Shown one piece after another: positions 39,856 through 49,862 of a stretch of 49,862 nt of DNA (its first letter is position 1; every line of letters begins with the position of its first letter). The DNA is from Didymodactylos carnosus. Its lineage: Eukaryota > Rotifera > Eurotatoria > Philodinida > Philodinidae. The stretch spans positions 1 to 49,862 of the forward strand of contig CAJNOQ010000466.1 in NCBI GenBank assembly GCA_905250885.1, written 5' to 3'. The notes beneath the pieces were generated by a model. The model had not been told where the DNA came from and ran no database searches. It saw only the letters and a program-made list of their open reading frames with translations. The position numbers and the translations under genes were made by a program.

Positions 39856-41770
39856 TAACGAGTGACCCAGAATAAATCAGCCATTTTTTTCTTTGTTTTT
39901 CAGACACTTCTCAGTAGTCCAAAGAGATGAGTCTAGGCTCTTCGATAGAGAATGGAATTCTCTACAAACCTGTTATTCAAATCTCTAATAGCACTGTTCT
40001 CGTTTGATTCAAAATAATGAATAATGATGAGTTGTCGAACTGCGACCCACTGAAAATAGAAAAATATCGGCCTTGATCCAAAAATAGATTCCATAAGAAT
40101 TTTGAAAATATCAGATGACTCACCGGAAAATTCTGCATCCTCTCACATCTTGTTCGAAATTTTGCAGTTAAGTCTTCTAGGAAAATTTCTCGGTGTAAAA
40201 AACTGATAAACCCAAAAAAACCTAACTTTTGAATCTAACTTTAGTTTTTTAACTGTAAAAGCAGAAAACGTTCTGAATCCAAGGTTTGAGTCTTATTATT
40301 TTACAAAGAATTAAATTTTGCATCTTTTGATTAATTAACAAAATTAATTTAATTTGAAAAAATTGAAAAGCCAGTTGAGAACTAATTATGAGTCCAGCTG
40401 ACGCAGCAGAAACATTCGATGAAGTTGTGAATGAGAGAGATCGATAGAGCATAAAATTCTCTATCTTTGTGCGTAGAAAAATTAACTATTGAACCCCAGA
40501 CAATGGGCTAAAAATCTCAAAAAAGGAGACGACAAAAGCACGTCGCAGTTCGACAACTCAGTGTTCAAACGAGAAAAATGCTATTAGAGATTTAAATAGC
40601 AGGTTTGTAGAGAATTCCGTTCTCTATCGAATGAGCCTAGAACCAACTCTTTGGACTATTGGAAAGTGTCTCAGAAACAAAGAACAAAAGTGGCCCGTTT
40701 ATTCTGGGTCAGAGATGTAACCGATACCTACAACCGGCCGGTCAGCAATTTTTGACCGGTCGAAAAAAAAATTGTTTTTCGTCTGAAAAATCAGTAAGGT
40801 GTAGGCAATTTGAACTTCAAGTAGAAGAATTTTTCTGATTAATTCATACATGGTTGGATAGAGCGTGATGAGCTGAGTAAGAAAAAGTGGCTTTTAACTT
40901 TTGAAAAAAATTTTTACGACCGAAAAATTTGAAATACTTGAAGAACCCATTTTTTCGAAAAACCATTCATTTTCTAAAAAAAGTTTTTTCGATTCACAGC
41001 TCTTTTTCAATTTCTAAACTATATTTTCCAGATTCAGCATTAAAAGCTGAATATGAAAACGATGTTTAATTGGATTGAAACTCAAAATTTGATTGAGCTT
41101 GGCTTTGGAAATCAGACCATTGAAAATAGTACATGTCTCTTGTAAACGTATCTAGCTTTTTTGTTGAAGAAATAATGCCATTTACTTTGTCGAAAACGAA
41201 TTTGTTGAGCTAAGTAAAACAAACGTTTTCATATTTCAGATTAAAAAAGTTGGTTTGGTTTTTTCTTTTTTGTCAACAGTCTTCGGGAACAGGACTGTTA
41301 ATCTCTATCATGTGAATATTCCGTTCGTTTTCTTTTTTAATGTTTGTTGCACTACCATCGGCACCAAAATACAAGTCCGGTAGTTATTTTCTGAATAACT
41401 CAAAAGGAATAAAAGATAGATATTTGCGGATTTCATCATTCGCTAGCCAAGATCTGAAGCTATGTTGTCATAAGCAAAACCAAATTTGGAAAAAATTTCT
41501 AAGACCGATTTCTCAGGAGATCTGTAAAAAATCAGTCCGGTTCTCTCAAAACTGGCTATGGACCTTTTTCATAGATATATAGCCTGAAGTGTTCTCGACA
41601 AAATTGGATCTAAACGACATCTTGAAAATCCATGGTTCGGGTGCTATGGACGGAAGCCAAAAGAAAATATGTGACCGGCCGGCCCGACCCGGTCAGAAAC
41701 TTTTAGACTAATTACCATCTCGGTCGAGAAAATCTTGATCGGTTACATCTATGCTCTGGGCCACCCGTTA
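39856..41770. mobile_element. TA-flanked long-TIR element, interrupted by a nested element
   Basis: The outer element runs 39858-41768 between TA dinucleotides at 39856-39857 and 41769-41770. The ends read ACGAGTGACCCAGAATAAA and, reverse-complemented from the right, ACGGGTGGCCCAGAATAAA. The arms are about 180 bp: left about 39858-40045, right about 40545-40709 continued after 41761. They share blocks such as GTAGAGAATT, ATTAGAGATTT and GTTGTCGAACTGCGAC. TA duplication suggests a Tc1/mariner-like MITE. The right arm is split by the hAT-like insertion at 40710-41753. Confidence 0.7.
40702..41761. mobile_element. hAT-like element nested in the long-TIR element
   Basis: The insert spans 40710-41753 (1044 bp). 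The terminal repeats are CAGAGATGTAACCG and CATAGATGTAACCG (13 of 14 identical). Flanking octamers TTCTGGGT and CTCTGGGC share their central six bases, consistent with a decayed 8-bp duplication. Subterminal CCGGCCGGTC and GACCGG motifs occur at both ends. Its 80-codon plus-strand open frame (41340-41582) has no transposase features. Removing the insert restores the right terminal repeat of the outer element. Confidence 0.7.
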
Positions 41771-42975
41771 TATTCAGAACTGCGTCACTCATTTTTCTGT
41801 TAGAAACTTATCTTAATAAAAATAAAACCGATCTGAGGGAGACCTTCATGAGATGTTCATCGTACTGAAGCGTCGTTACAATAGAAGTTTTGAGTTTCCA
41901 GCAATCAGCATTCATGAGGTATCGCCTAAACGTGTGTTAACATCGGTCTATTTGTAATTTCTAAAAATTTCTGTCTAGATAGATGTTAGAGATCTTGGAG
42001 TGACTTTAAAATGAAGTTGATAAATATACTTGAAATCAGGCACAACTTAGTTTTTACTATTTTACTTTGTAAACCAATGGTAGATCATGAAAGTAAAAAA
42101 ACTCAAAAACAGACAGTAACTCCTTTTAGAAATCTTCCTAAACCTACACTGTGTAAAAAATCAAGTGCTCCGGGCACTTGTATTTTTACGTACAAAAATT
42201 GGGCTTTTGCCTTCTCTAAATATATGTATTAGCGTCATATTAAAACCAATCTGAGCTCTTCAGAATCTGTCTATGCGACAGTTTTGGGGAAAGACAAAAA
42301 CGCTATATGTCAGAAATTTCACTCGCAAACAGTATCTCGATATAGAACGTTTTCCAAAAACCTACTTTATTAAGCCTTCTAGAAAACATTTTTAAAGTCT
42401 TGAAAAACTTTAGGTATAGCCAATAGTAGTATCGATTGCCATAGCAGTCATTCTGTGCTATACATTTGCATGTTTATTTTATTATTGAGTTTTTACAAAA
42501 TAACCGTATGGTGATCATAAGGAGAGGATTGGCAGAATCAAATATACGTGTTCATTTTTTCATGCCTATATGATAATTTTCTTATTAGAATATCTTGTAT
42601 GCTCAAAACAACTTACAACAACATTCAAACGAACACTAAAATTACATTGGAAAATAGTATATATGTAGAAAATTAAGTTTAAAAAAGATTTCATTTAATA
42701 GAAATTCAGAAAAAAATGGCTCAATGCACCAGAACAGCAACTTATACAATAAAAAATGAAAAGTTTAGTATAAGAAAAGCGAAGCAAAATTATTATATAC
42801 TGGTTCGAAGTGTTAACATCACAGACATGATAGTACACGCTGAAAAGTACAATGTAAGACAAACGAAACGTATTATAGATTGCGTATTTCTTCATAGGAC
42901 ATAAAGTCATCTTCATTCGTTTCTGATCTTTGGACAGATTCTGTTTCTCTAAACACAGACAAATTACTGAATGAA
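41771..42975. other. Intergenic, no gene seen
   Basis: AT-rich sequence between the nested transposons and the end of the ZBBX gene. Open frames here (for example 42011-42232 plus, 42982-42695 minus) show no domain or splice structure. The second could only matter if the last ZBBX exon were spliced further. Confidence 0.45.
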
Positions 42976-45900
42976 TTAGCAAAGAGCAAACTTAAAATAG
43001 AATGAATACCGTAGTTTTGCTTCAAGCATTTCTAAATTATCTTGTAAATCTTTTTCACTAAATACTATCGTACGTAAGTTTTTTAGTACATGTTCGCTTA
43101 AACTAGCGTCCCAACCCGGACTTACCGAGCCCACTAGAATAAACACAAAAACCAAGAACGAATTTATGAATTCATCTCAGTTTTTTTAAACTTACATTGA
43201 GAACAAAGTTCTTCTCTCAACTGGTTAAAGCATTGCTCGTCCTCAACATCTTGACATAATCTTGAGCTACGACCATCGTCCTCATATTGAACGTATTGTT
43301 CAGCAAGTTCTATATTGAAAATGAAAGCGTTTTCAAAAGTCACCACGGTTAGTTTTATACAAATTACGAACGAATGAAACAGTTACCACTTACTTGCGTT
43401 TGTTTTGCTTGATGGTGTGTTACAACGAGATAACTGTCTTGATAGAGGTCTCGTTAAGTCATTTGACGATGAATTTACTTTTTGATTGATCGAAGTTTTT
43501 TGGTGAGTAGACGACGAACTGAAAGCATCTAGAGTTAACTCAATTATTCAAAGAAGAATATTATTGAAAATCTTACTCGATAGATGATTCCTTCCATCTT
43601 GCACCATCACCCAGAGTAAATTCAAGTTTTCTCGGTCGAAGAGATTGGCTAGTAGTTACAAAATTGCTATCACTAATTGAATTTTTTGCTGCTGCTGCAT
43701 TATCTTTATCTAGTACTAATAAACTGTCTCGTATTGCCACACTGTCCCGAATATTATTTTCATCACGTGTAATTGATGTTAACGTACTGCTTACGCTACC
43801 ATTAACGATTGGATGTAATCGTTTCAATTGTTGTTCATTTACATTAGCATTGCTGTCTCTCACTGAATCACTTCCAGAATGCTTTATACTACGTGTCGAT
43901 GATGTGATTGATGATTTGAGTTTATTAGCATTTAATGAGTTGGTTGATGAACTAACAAAATCTCCCCCATCTATATTCGATATTCTTGCTGATAATACCG
44001 GTTTTTCACTACTAGATGATACTTTTTTGCCTTCAACTACCATTTGTGGATTTACTGACTGTGGTATATGTGTATTAGCGTTGGTTGTGGATATTTTCTT
44101 TGAGTTCGATGATGGTACGGACAATATTTCCTTTGAATTCTGTTGATTAAAGTCTATTCGAAACTTTTTCGCTGTTGTTGTTACCGTTGTATGGTTATCG
44201 TTCGTCGTTGGGTTCGTTACTGTTCGATGGACAACAGCACGTCTATGGGGATTGGCTTCAATTGAGGGCTTTGTTATCAGTTCAGGTTTTGATGAAATAA
44301 TTGAAACTGGTAATGATGCAGAAGATAACGACGATGTCGGTCTTGAGAACGTGTAGTCATCAATTGTTGTTGTTTTTTTATTTGTTTCATCTAATGTTAT
44401 TGACCGTTTTGTTTGCGAGAGGCGTGGGGTCGTTTTGGGTTGGGTGTAGTCTGTTGATTTTTTTAATAATAAATTTGGAATAACATATTCTGTATTGTTA
44501 TTACCGCTTCGATTAGTTAAAGTTTGTTTCCATTCTGTTGATGGCAATACTGAGCTATTTTCATTCGATGTTGAAGATTTTTCTGGTGTTAATTTTACTT
44601 CTTTTACAATATTTTGTCTTGGTAAATCTGTAAAAAATCCATTATCTTCCGAATCTTCTCTGGTGATAGTGGGCGTTTTACTATTTCTTGATCTTGGTGA
44701 AGCATGGTGAGTTTTTGTGATATTGAAGTCGAATGGAAAGTTTCGTGGTGTTGGAGTGGATCTTGGTGATATAGTGTTTTGATTCTCAATGGATGCTTTT
44801 GGTGTTTCAGAACCGCCATCGTCTTTCATCGGCAACGATGACAATAGTTTTGAAAAACCTGAAAGTTCCGACGAAGAAGATGCCGGACGAGAGTGATCAA
44901 ATGCTTTTGTTGAACCAATGGACCTCCCACTGTGTGGTCTGGATGCAGCCTCAAACTGAGATGAACTTCGATTGTCTGTCTTATGATCGAGTATCGTTGG
45001 AATTGCGTGAGTAATGTCACTCTGACGTTCGTCCTTATTTCGACTCACTGTATGTATTGGACTTGATTTTGTTTGTGTAAAATCAATCTGATATTTTTTT
45101 GAATCGGTGCTACGTGCACTATTCCGAGCAGATTTCGTTGCATCGTCTATTGTTTTTTCAGTTTCCGTAATTGGTGTTTGTGGATTGAGCTGAAAAGATT
45201 GCGTCACATAATTTGAGTCCTTGCTTGATGAGTGGAAGTTAAGCGGTCTGTTCAGATCGGATACAGAAGAACTAGGTCGATTTGATAAAACTTCAGTTGC
45301 TTCAATTTTTGTTTCATCAAGCAAGTCTTTCAAAGCTAGATCAAACTGCATCATAGATATTTCATCTGGTTTGACTGAAAATAGATCGACACCGTCACTA
45401 AGACTATTCTCCGGTTTCCAATTACGATTCCAAATCGATTGAATTTTATAATCAATTTTCGTTGGTTTTTTCAAGGCTGCCGATGATGGTCTGCTGGGAA
45501 TATCTTTGCTGTTATTCGATGAGTGTGAAGTAATCTCCAACAAATCTTCACTAGGATTTATGCTTAGCATCGATGGTCTAAAGAAAAGAAGATAAAGATA
45601 ACCGAAAATATAAGATACTTTTGTAAAATAACATTTATAAGACAATTTGTTGGATGAAACTCACAATGGATGTTGAAATAAAGCCGAACTAGGTCGTGAA
45701 GGCATTTTCTTAACAGCGCTGTTTGGTCTAGAAGATAATTTGGCACGACTTGTGGGTCTTGAAGTACGTTGCGTCAGCATTTCATCATGATCATGGTCAA
45801 CTAATTTCGCATTATCTTTATTCTTTTTTAATGGTTGTACACTAATATGCATTAAAAATAAATGCAAGTAATTTTGCAAATTAGTTATTTTTAAAGCCGA

Positions 45901-47955
45901 TATGTTTTAGTTATTTCATCTACTGATTTTAATATGAGATGGTCTCATATAAAAAAACAAATTGATTTCTTGATTTCTGTAATAATTTTTTACTAACCTG
46001 TCATTCGATGTGCTAAACTCATTTTGATCTGGTACTTTGATATCATTGTACAACTCCTAAGTCACAAACAGTACGTGAAACATATAAGACATTGCTTAGA
46101 CTGATCATCATACCTTGATTTTATTATTTGGATTAGTTAAACCGAAATAATTGTTTTTGACATTCAGTTGTGATTGTGAAACATTTAGATCTTTCTCAGT
46201 TGGCTTATTATTTTTAATAACTGGAACATGTAAATCATTCTCGATCGTATTCTCAGCTAAAATCAAATATTCTATGCTAAGAATACAATGTAAAAACATA
46301 CAGTTTAGAAAGTTTACATTCATCCTCAAGAATAGCGAATCTTGCAGAATCGTTTTTTGATAATTTTGATGATGGTCGTTGAACGAAAAATTCTATGATC
46401 AGAAACAAACGTACATGAATCAGGTGAAGTTTCAAAGAAAATGTTGATCGTTCGTACCTTCGTTTTTTGTTGTACGACGATATTTTTTCAATAAAAGTTT
46501 TTCAGCATAGGTTAGCTTGGTTGTATGAAATTCAATGGTCGATACCATCGGTTGTTGATTTTCATTTGGCGTTTGAGTACTATCAACGGTAACCGCATAG
46601 GCATGTACATCTAAAAATAACTGTTCCTTGCATAGCGATAAAATCTGTGAGAATTAACAGCTCACTTTTTTTCAAAGTTTTTGATTTTATTTGTGTTTTT
46701 CTTGAAGGCTTTTTATTATTACTGTTACTAGTAGTAGTATTAGTATTTCTCCACTGCAATAATGCTTGCTGAAACGAAGCAGCGCTATTCTTTTCATTAT
46801 AAGTTCCCTCCAGTAATGCACCGCCACCGTATCTTGCACTGTTGTTGTCGCTTATCTCATCGTCACTATACACGGTATGATCATCATTATCAACTTCGTC
46901 ATTTCGAGTAGATTCATATAAAGAATTCATTAAATTATCTTCGATGTTTTTAACTTGGCGTAATTCATTAAAGACAACATCAGCCCCAACTCTATATTAA
47001 AAACAAAATTTCTTCGAAATCGATGTTTATAAGTAAAGACTCACGGTGGTTTTTTGTTTATATTTGGCGTTCTTTTAGGCGTTGATGGTCTACTGTCATT
47101 TAATGGCACATATCGATGTCTTTGCAAGGCACCTTTGAGATGAAAAGCACTGAAACAAGCTGCACAATAGCATTCACCACATTCTAAACATTTCTAAATA
47201 GAATCAACTGAATATTAGTATGATGAATTTTGAAATTCGCCTCTCTACTTGCCATTTTCGCTTCGACTTTCTCACATTGACCACATTTGGCAATCTTTTG
47301 GTGTGTATTTGAATTCGGTTTAACATTATATAAATTTGCAACCAAGGACGGGCGAAGAACTGGTACTATAATATCAGAAAAATCGCATTAATCAAGTCTT
47401 TTCTTTGTGTTTTGTGATAAATTACCTGCCGGTTCATCGCCTAAGATTCTCACTTTGGGTTGCTTAGTCTAAAACATGAAAAGCTACTAATTACATACAC
47501 TATTTCACGTCTAATCCAGTAAGCGTCTTACGTCAAAAAGTCTTCGTGAGCCATCGTCTCGAAGTACATAATTTGCATATTGAGTAATAGGACCACTTTT
47601 TCCTTTGTTCCAAATTGAAGTACTTGATTCAGTGCTAAAAAATACTTTTTATGTAAACATAATTATGAGCGATACTGATAATGAAAAGTCTACATACGCT
47701 GGCTTCGATTTATCAGGATTCATCGCTATCTTCAGTTTGTTCAGACTTTCTTCCAATGCTCGTGTCTGTCTCTCCAATAGATCACTGTTTGGTGCTCTAA
47801 ACAAACGCCATTTTATTAAACAAAGTTTTATTTCTCAAAACTACAATAATAAAGATTTGTGCATTGTAAGCATTTTCTTTAACGTACTGAGTCTTCCATT
47901 TGCTTGTCATCGGCGTTTTCAAAGGTAAATGGCCTGATGCTCTTGGGTTTGTCAT
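42976..47955 (-). CDS. ZBBX: Zinc finger B-box domain-containing protein (ZBBX)
   Basis: Sixteen exons close in frame to 1301 residues: 47955-47888, 47796-47698, 47634-47532, 47468-47426, 47365-47253, 47193-47045, 46991-46666, 46610-46458, 46392-46318, 46256-46114, 46056-45998, 45841-45665, 45577-43577, 43518-43394, 43309-43196 and 43133-42976. A short coiled segment ([17 protein letters not shown]) precedes a B-box zinc finger at residues 132-160, CGQC...[17 protein letters not shown], then LKGALQRHR. Family landmarks follow: [24 protein letters not shown], and [16 protein letters not shown] single 2-kb exon codes for a Ser/Thr-rich, probably disordered region with repeated SRPSSA-type motifs. 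Human ZBBX is about 800 residues, so this one is long. ZBBX is expressed with motile cilia in vertebrates; the role here is inferred. The intron after 47253 is GC-AG. The last exon and the stop are the least certain part. Confidence 0.85.
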
Positions 47956-48281
47956 TTTAGTTCGCTTCCTAAGCTTTAGTGAGAAATCTTTTACACTGTC
48001 GCAGTGATTCTAGATCAGCAATATCCCACTTTTCAGAATGATGTCAGAAAATTGCTAAGCAGTACCTCTATGCTATTCTATAAACAAACCTGTATGTTCG
48101 AGAGATGTCGCCGTAGCTTTTGTTCAGTGTGCAAGTATAGCGCTCTCATCCTCAAGTGTTAGAGTATACCATAATTGTATTTTTATTCATTAGTAGGCAA
48201 AAATAACCAGGAAAGGTCACGTAGTTAAAGAGATAGTGCTCTCACTGACTCTATCGTGACGATTTAATATATCATTATAAT
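47956..48281. other. 5' flank of ZBBX, no gene seen
   Basis: Upstream sequence of the ZBBX start. It presumably contains the promoter, but no motif strong enough to name was found, and no open frame of interest lies here. Confidence 0.4.
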
Positions 48282-48541
48282 CCAGGCGGTTTGGCACGGT
48301 TATTGTATACGGGTCGTATACGACCGTGTACGATTCGAATACGCCGTCTTTATGGTCGTAAACGATTAAATACGGGCCGTTTACGCACCGTATTTAACCG
48401 TAAACCAGGCCGGTGTTTTACGACTGTATTTACGCCATACCATATACGCGTGTTTACGGCTTAAATAAGATCATCATATATAGCCCTATATGCACTGTAA
48501 ATGACCGTAAGCATACCGTATATAGGCGCTTGACGGTCTGG
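48282..48541. repeat. GC-richer block of CGTA/TACG palindromic repeats, possible MITE
   Basis: The 260-bp block is filled with degenerate copies of TACGG, CGTATACG and TTTACGG in both orientations, including the perfect palindrome GTCGTATACGAC (near 48331). The ends, CCAGGCGGTTTGGCACGG and (reverse-complemented) CCAGACCGTCAAGCGCC, are similar, which suggests a transposon with poor terminal repeats. Flanks show no clear target duplication. Confidence 0.55.
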
Positions 48542-48750
48542 AATTATTCGAATGATAGCTTTGCTTTCGTCTAATTAATATTAGTTTTATTGTCAGATCA
48601 CGTAATTCATCAGATCTTATAAGATTATATGCTTGATTGTGTTCGATAAATTTCCTTTAGACCCTCTTAAAAAGTATCTTTCTCTATTCATAATATTTTC
48701 TGACATAGGTAGGACATAAGCATCCTTAGAATCGTGTTTAACCATGTTCC

Positions 48751-49150
48751 TTATCCCTTTGAGCCCCATAGTAGCAAAATTGCTACACGTCAATCGGAAT
48801 AAGCCGTGTTTTTCAAAACTTTCTCTTTAAGAAACGTCCCTCAAAATTCGATCATAATCAAATTTCAAATACATCATCTTATGCAGTTTTTGACGAACGA
48901 AATACGAAATACTGAAGATGCGTTTTTTCCGTTTTTTTTAGGAAAATACTGTTTTCTACCTAACTGCGCCAAAATAAGTTGAAACTTAACGATATTTTCG
49001 CATATCGTAGAGTTTAGCGATACCTTTCTTTTGACGAAAGGATGAAGTCTCTATCTGTCAGGGAAGCCGAGATATTCCAAAATAAAAAAGGTCTTAAACT
49101 TTTGAACAGCACTGTATATATAAAAATTAAACCGGTCCTGAAAGGGTTAT
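48751..49150. mobile_element. piggyBac-like MITE with TTAT duplication
   Basis: The direct repeat TTAT lies at 48751-48754 and 49147-49150, around a 392-bp element. Its ends are CCCTTTGAGCCCC and, reverse-complemented from the right, CCCTTTCAGGACCG. The CCCTTT terminus and 4-bp TTAN duplication resemble piggyBac elements, although the canonical target is TTAA. No transposase frame is present. Confidence 0.65.
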
Positions 49151-49862
49151 AGCCATGCACTTTATTTACGCTCAGCTGATGTTTGAAGACGAAAAAAGAA
49201 AAAAATTCTAAGTTTTATCGTAAGAACTATATTATTATATATATATTATATATATGAGAGAAACATAACTTTCTAGTACAATCACTTGTTTAGATATGTT
49301 TCTATAATAACTCAGGTTACAAGAGGCTCGCTTGAGCAAACTTTTTCCTGTGCTTTACCTAGTAATTTACCCACTTTCACAAAAATTTTCTACTCGATAA
49401 GTCTTTTCGTTGCAAAGTTATGGGACTCGAAAGTTGAAAAAACTTAATTTTCTGATGACTCATCATCTGAAAGCTGAATTTTTGATTATATAAAAAGATA
49501 TGAAAAGAAAAGAAAAGCAGCGCATCCTGTAGAGAATTGAATTGTGAATGTAACCATATGATTAGTGTTCAACTTTGTTTACTTTTTTTGTTGTTCTTTC
49601 GATATAATCATTTTACAAGCATCTTTTCCGTTTTTTGTAGGCCGACCTTCTCTTACAGTTTTTCCCAAAAGTCCGTCACTGAAGAAATTTTTGGAGTGGC
49701 TAAATTGTAGATCAGACGTCGGTCTACAACTTTATTTTAAAAAAAAATCCAGTTTGCATGATTTGGTAGAGATAAAAACAGCTTTCATTCTTGCGGAAGT
49801 CAATTTCCGCTCTAAATGTAGACTGACTTTTTGCAACTTGTTTTGCTCAGAACTAATGAAGC
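49151..49862. other. Right end of window, no gene seen
   Basis: AT-rich sequence with a short (TA)n tract near 49234-49254. No exon chain, RNA gene or terminal-repeat element could be supported up to the window edge. Confidence 0.45.

Noticed and set aside
41340..41582. Open frame inside the nested hAT-like element
   Set aside because: Only 80 codons, with no hAT dimerisation or catalytic features; the element is most likely non-autonomous.
43664..44146. 160-codon plus-strand open frame
   Set aside because: It lies antisense to the large Ser-rich ZBBX exon. Its Leu/Phe-rich composition is the mirror of that exon's codons.

Overview
This is a eukaryotic, AT-rich (roughly 70%) animal window. 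Genes are split into many short exons by mostly 50-100 bp introns, and the encoded proteins are metazoan: a Mediator subunit, a CTLH-complex armadillo protein, a replicative helicase, a tRNA-synthetase-complex cofactor and two proteins of families linked to cilia. Compact introns, Gln/Ser/Asn-rich linkers and many small inverted-repeat transposons fit a bdelloid rotifer or another small spiralian. That placement is inference; no species marker is visible.

Layout. The 3'-truncated minus-strand LARP4 gene (La-related RNA-binding protein) fills 1-10261. A transposon-rich gap at 10262-14124 holds a long inverted repeat, a MULE-type MITE with a perfect 9-bp target duplication, and a LINE C-terminal remnant. 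On the plus strand follow ARMC8 (14125-18024), a piggyBac-type MITE, and MED10 (19014-19508). About 5 kb without a recognisable gene precedes a ZFAND5/6-type A20/AN1 zinc-finger gene (24526-25648) and MCM5 (27036-31344, 18 exons, 731 residues, with a hAT-type MITE in its penultimate intron). A possible small spliced gene of unknown function (31844-32246) lies tail-to-tail with minus-strand AIMP1 (34144-32427). Two more minus-strand genes follow: a CNBD2-like cyclic-nucleotide-binding-domain gene (39308-36579) and ZBBX, a B-box zinc-finger gene (47955-42976). A nested transposon block lies between them (39856-41770). The right end (47956-49862) shows only repeats.

The genes do not form one pathway. 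LARP4 (mRNA stability), MED10 (transcription), ARMC8 (ubiquitin ligase), ZFAND5/6 (ubiquitin/proteasome), MCM5 (replication) and AIMP1 (translation) are housekeeping. CNBD2 and ZBBX are tissue-restricted, probably ciliary or sperm genes. Exon models were built by hand from GT-AG (once GC-AG) boundaries that keep the frame and match family sequence. For LARP4, MCM5, AIMP1, CNBD2, ZBBX, MED10 and ZFAND the exon phases close exactly. The ARMC8 3' end, the AIMP1 start and the ZBBX last exon are less certain.

The unusual signal is transposon structure rather than a new gene system. At least ten separate inverted-repeat elements of several superfamilies (MULE-, hAT-, piggyBac- and TA-flanked-like) sit in introns and gaps, some nested, and several would fold into long hairpins when transcribed within an intron.
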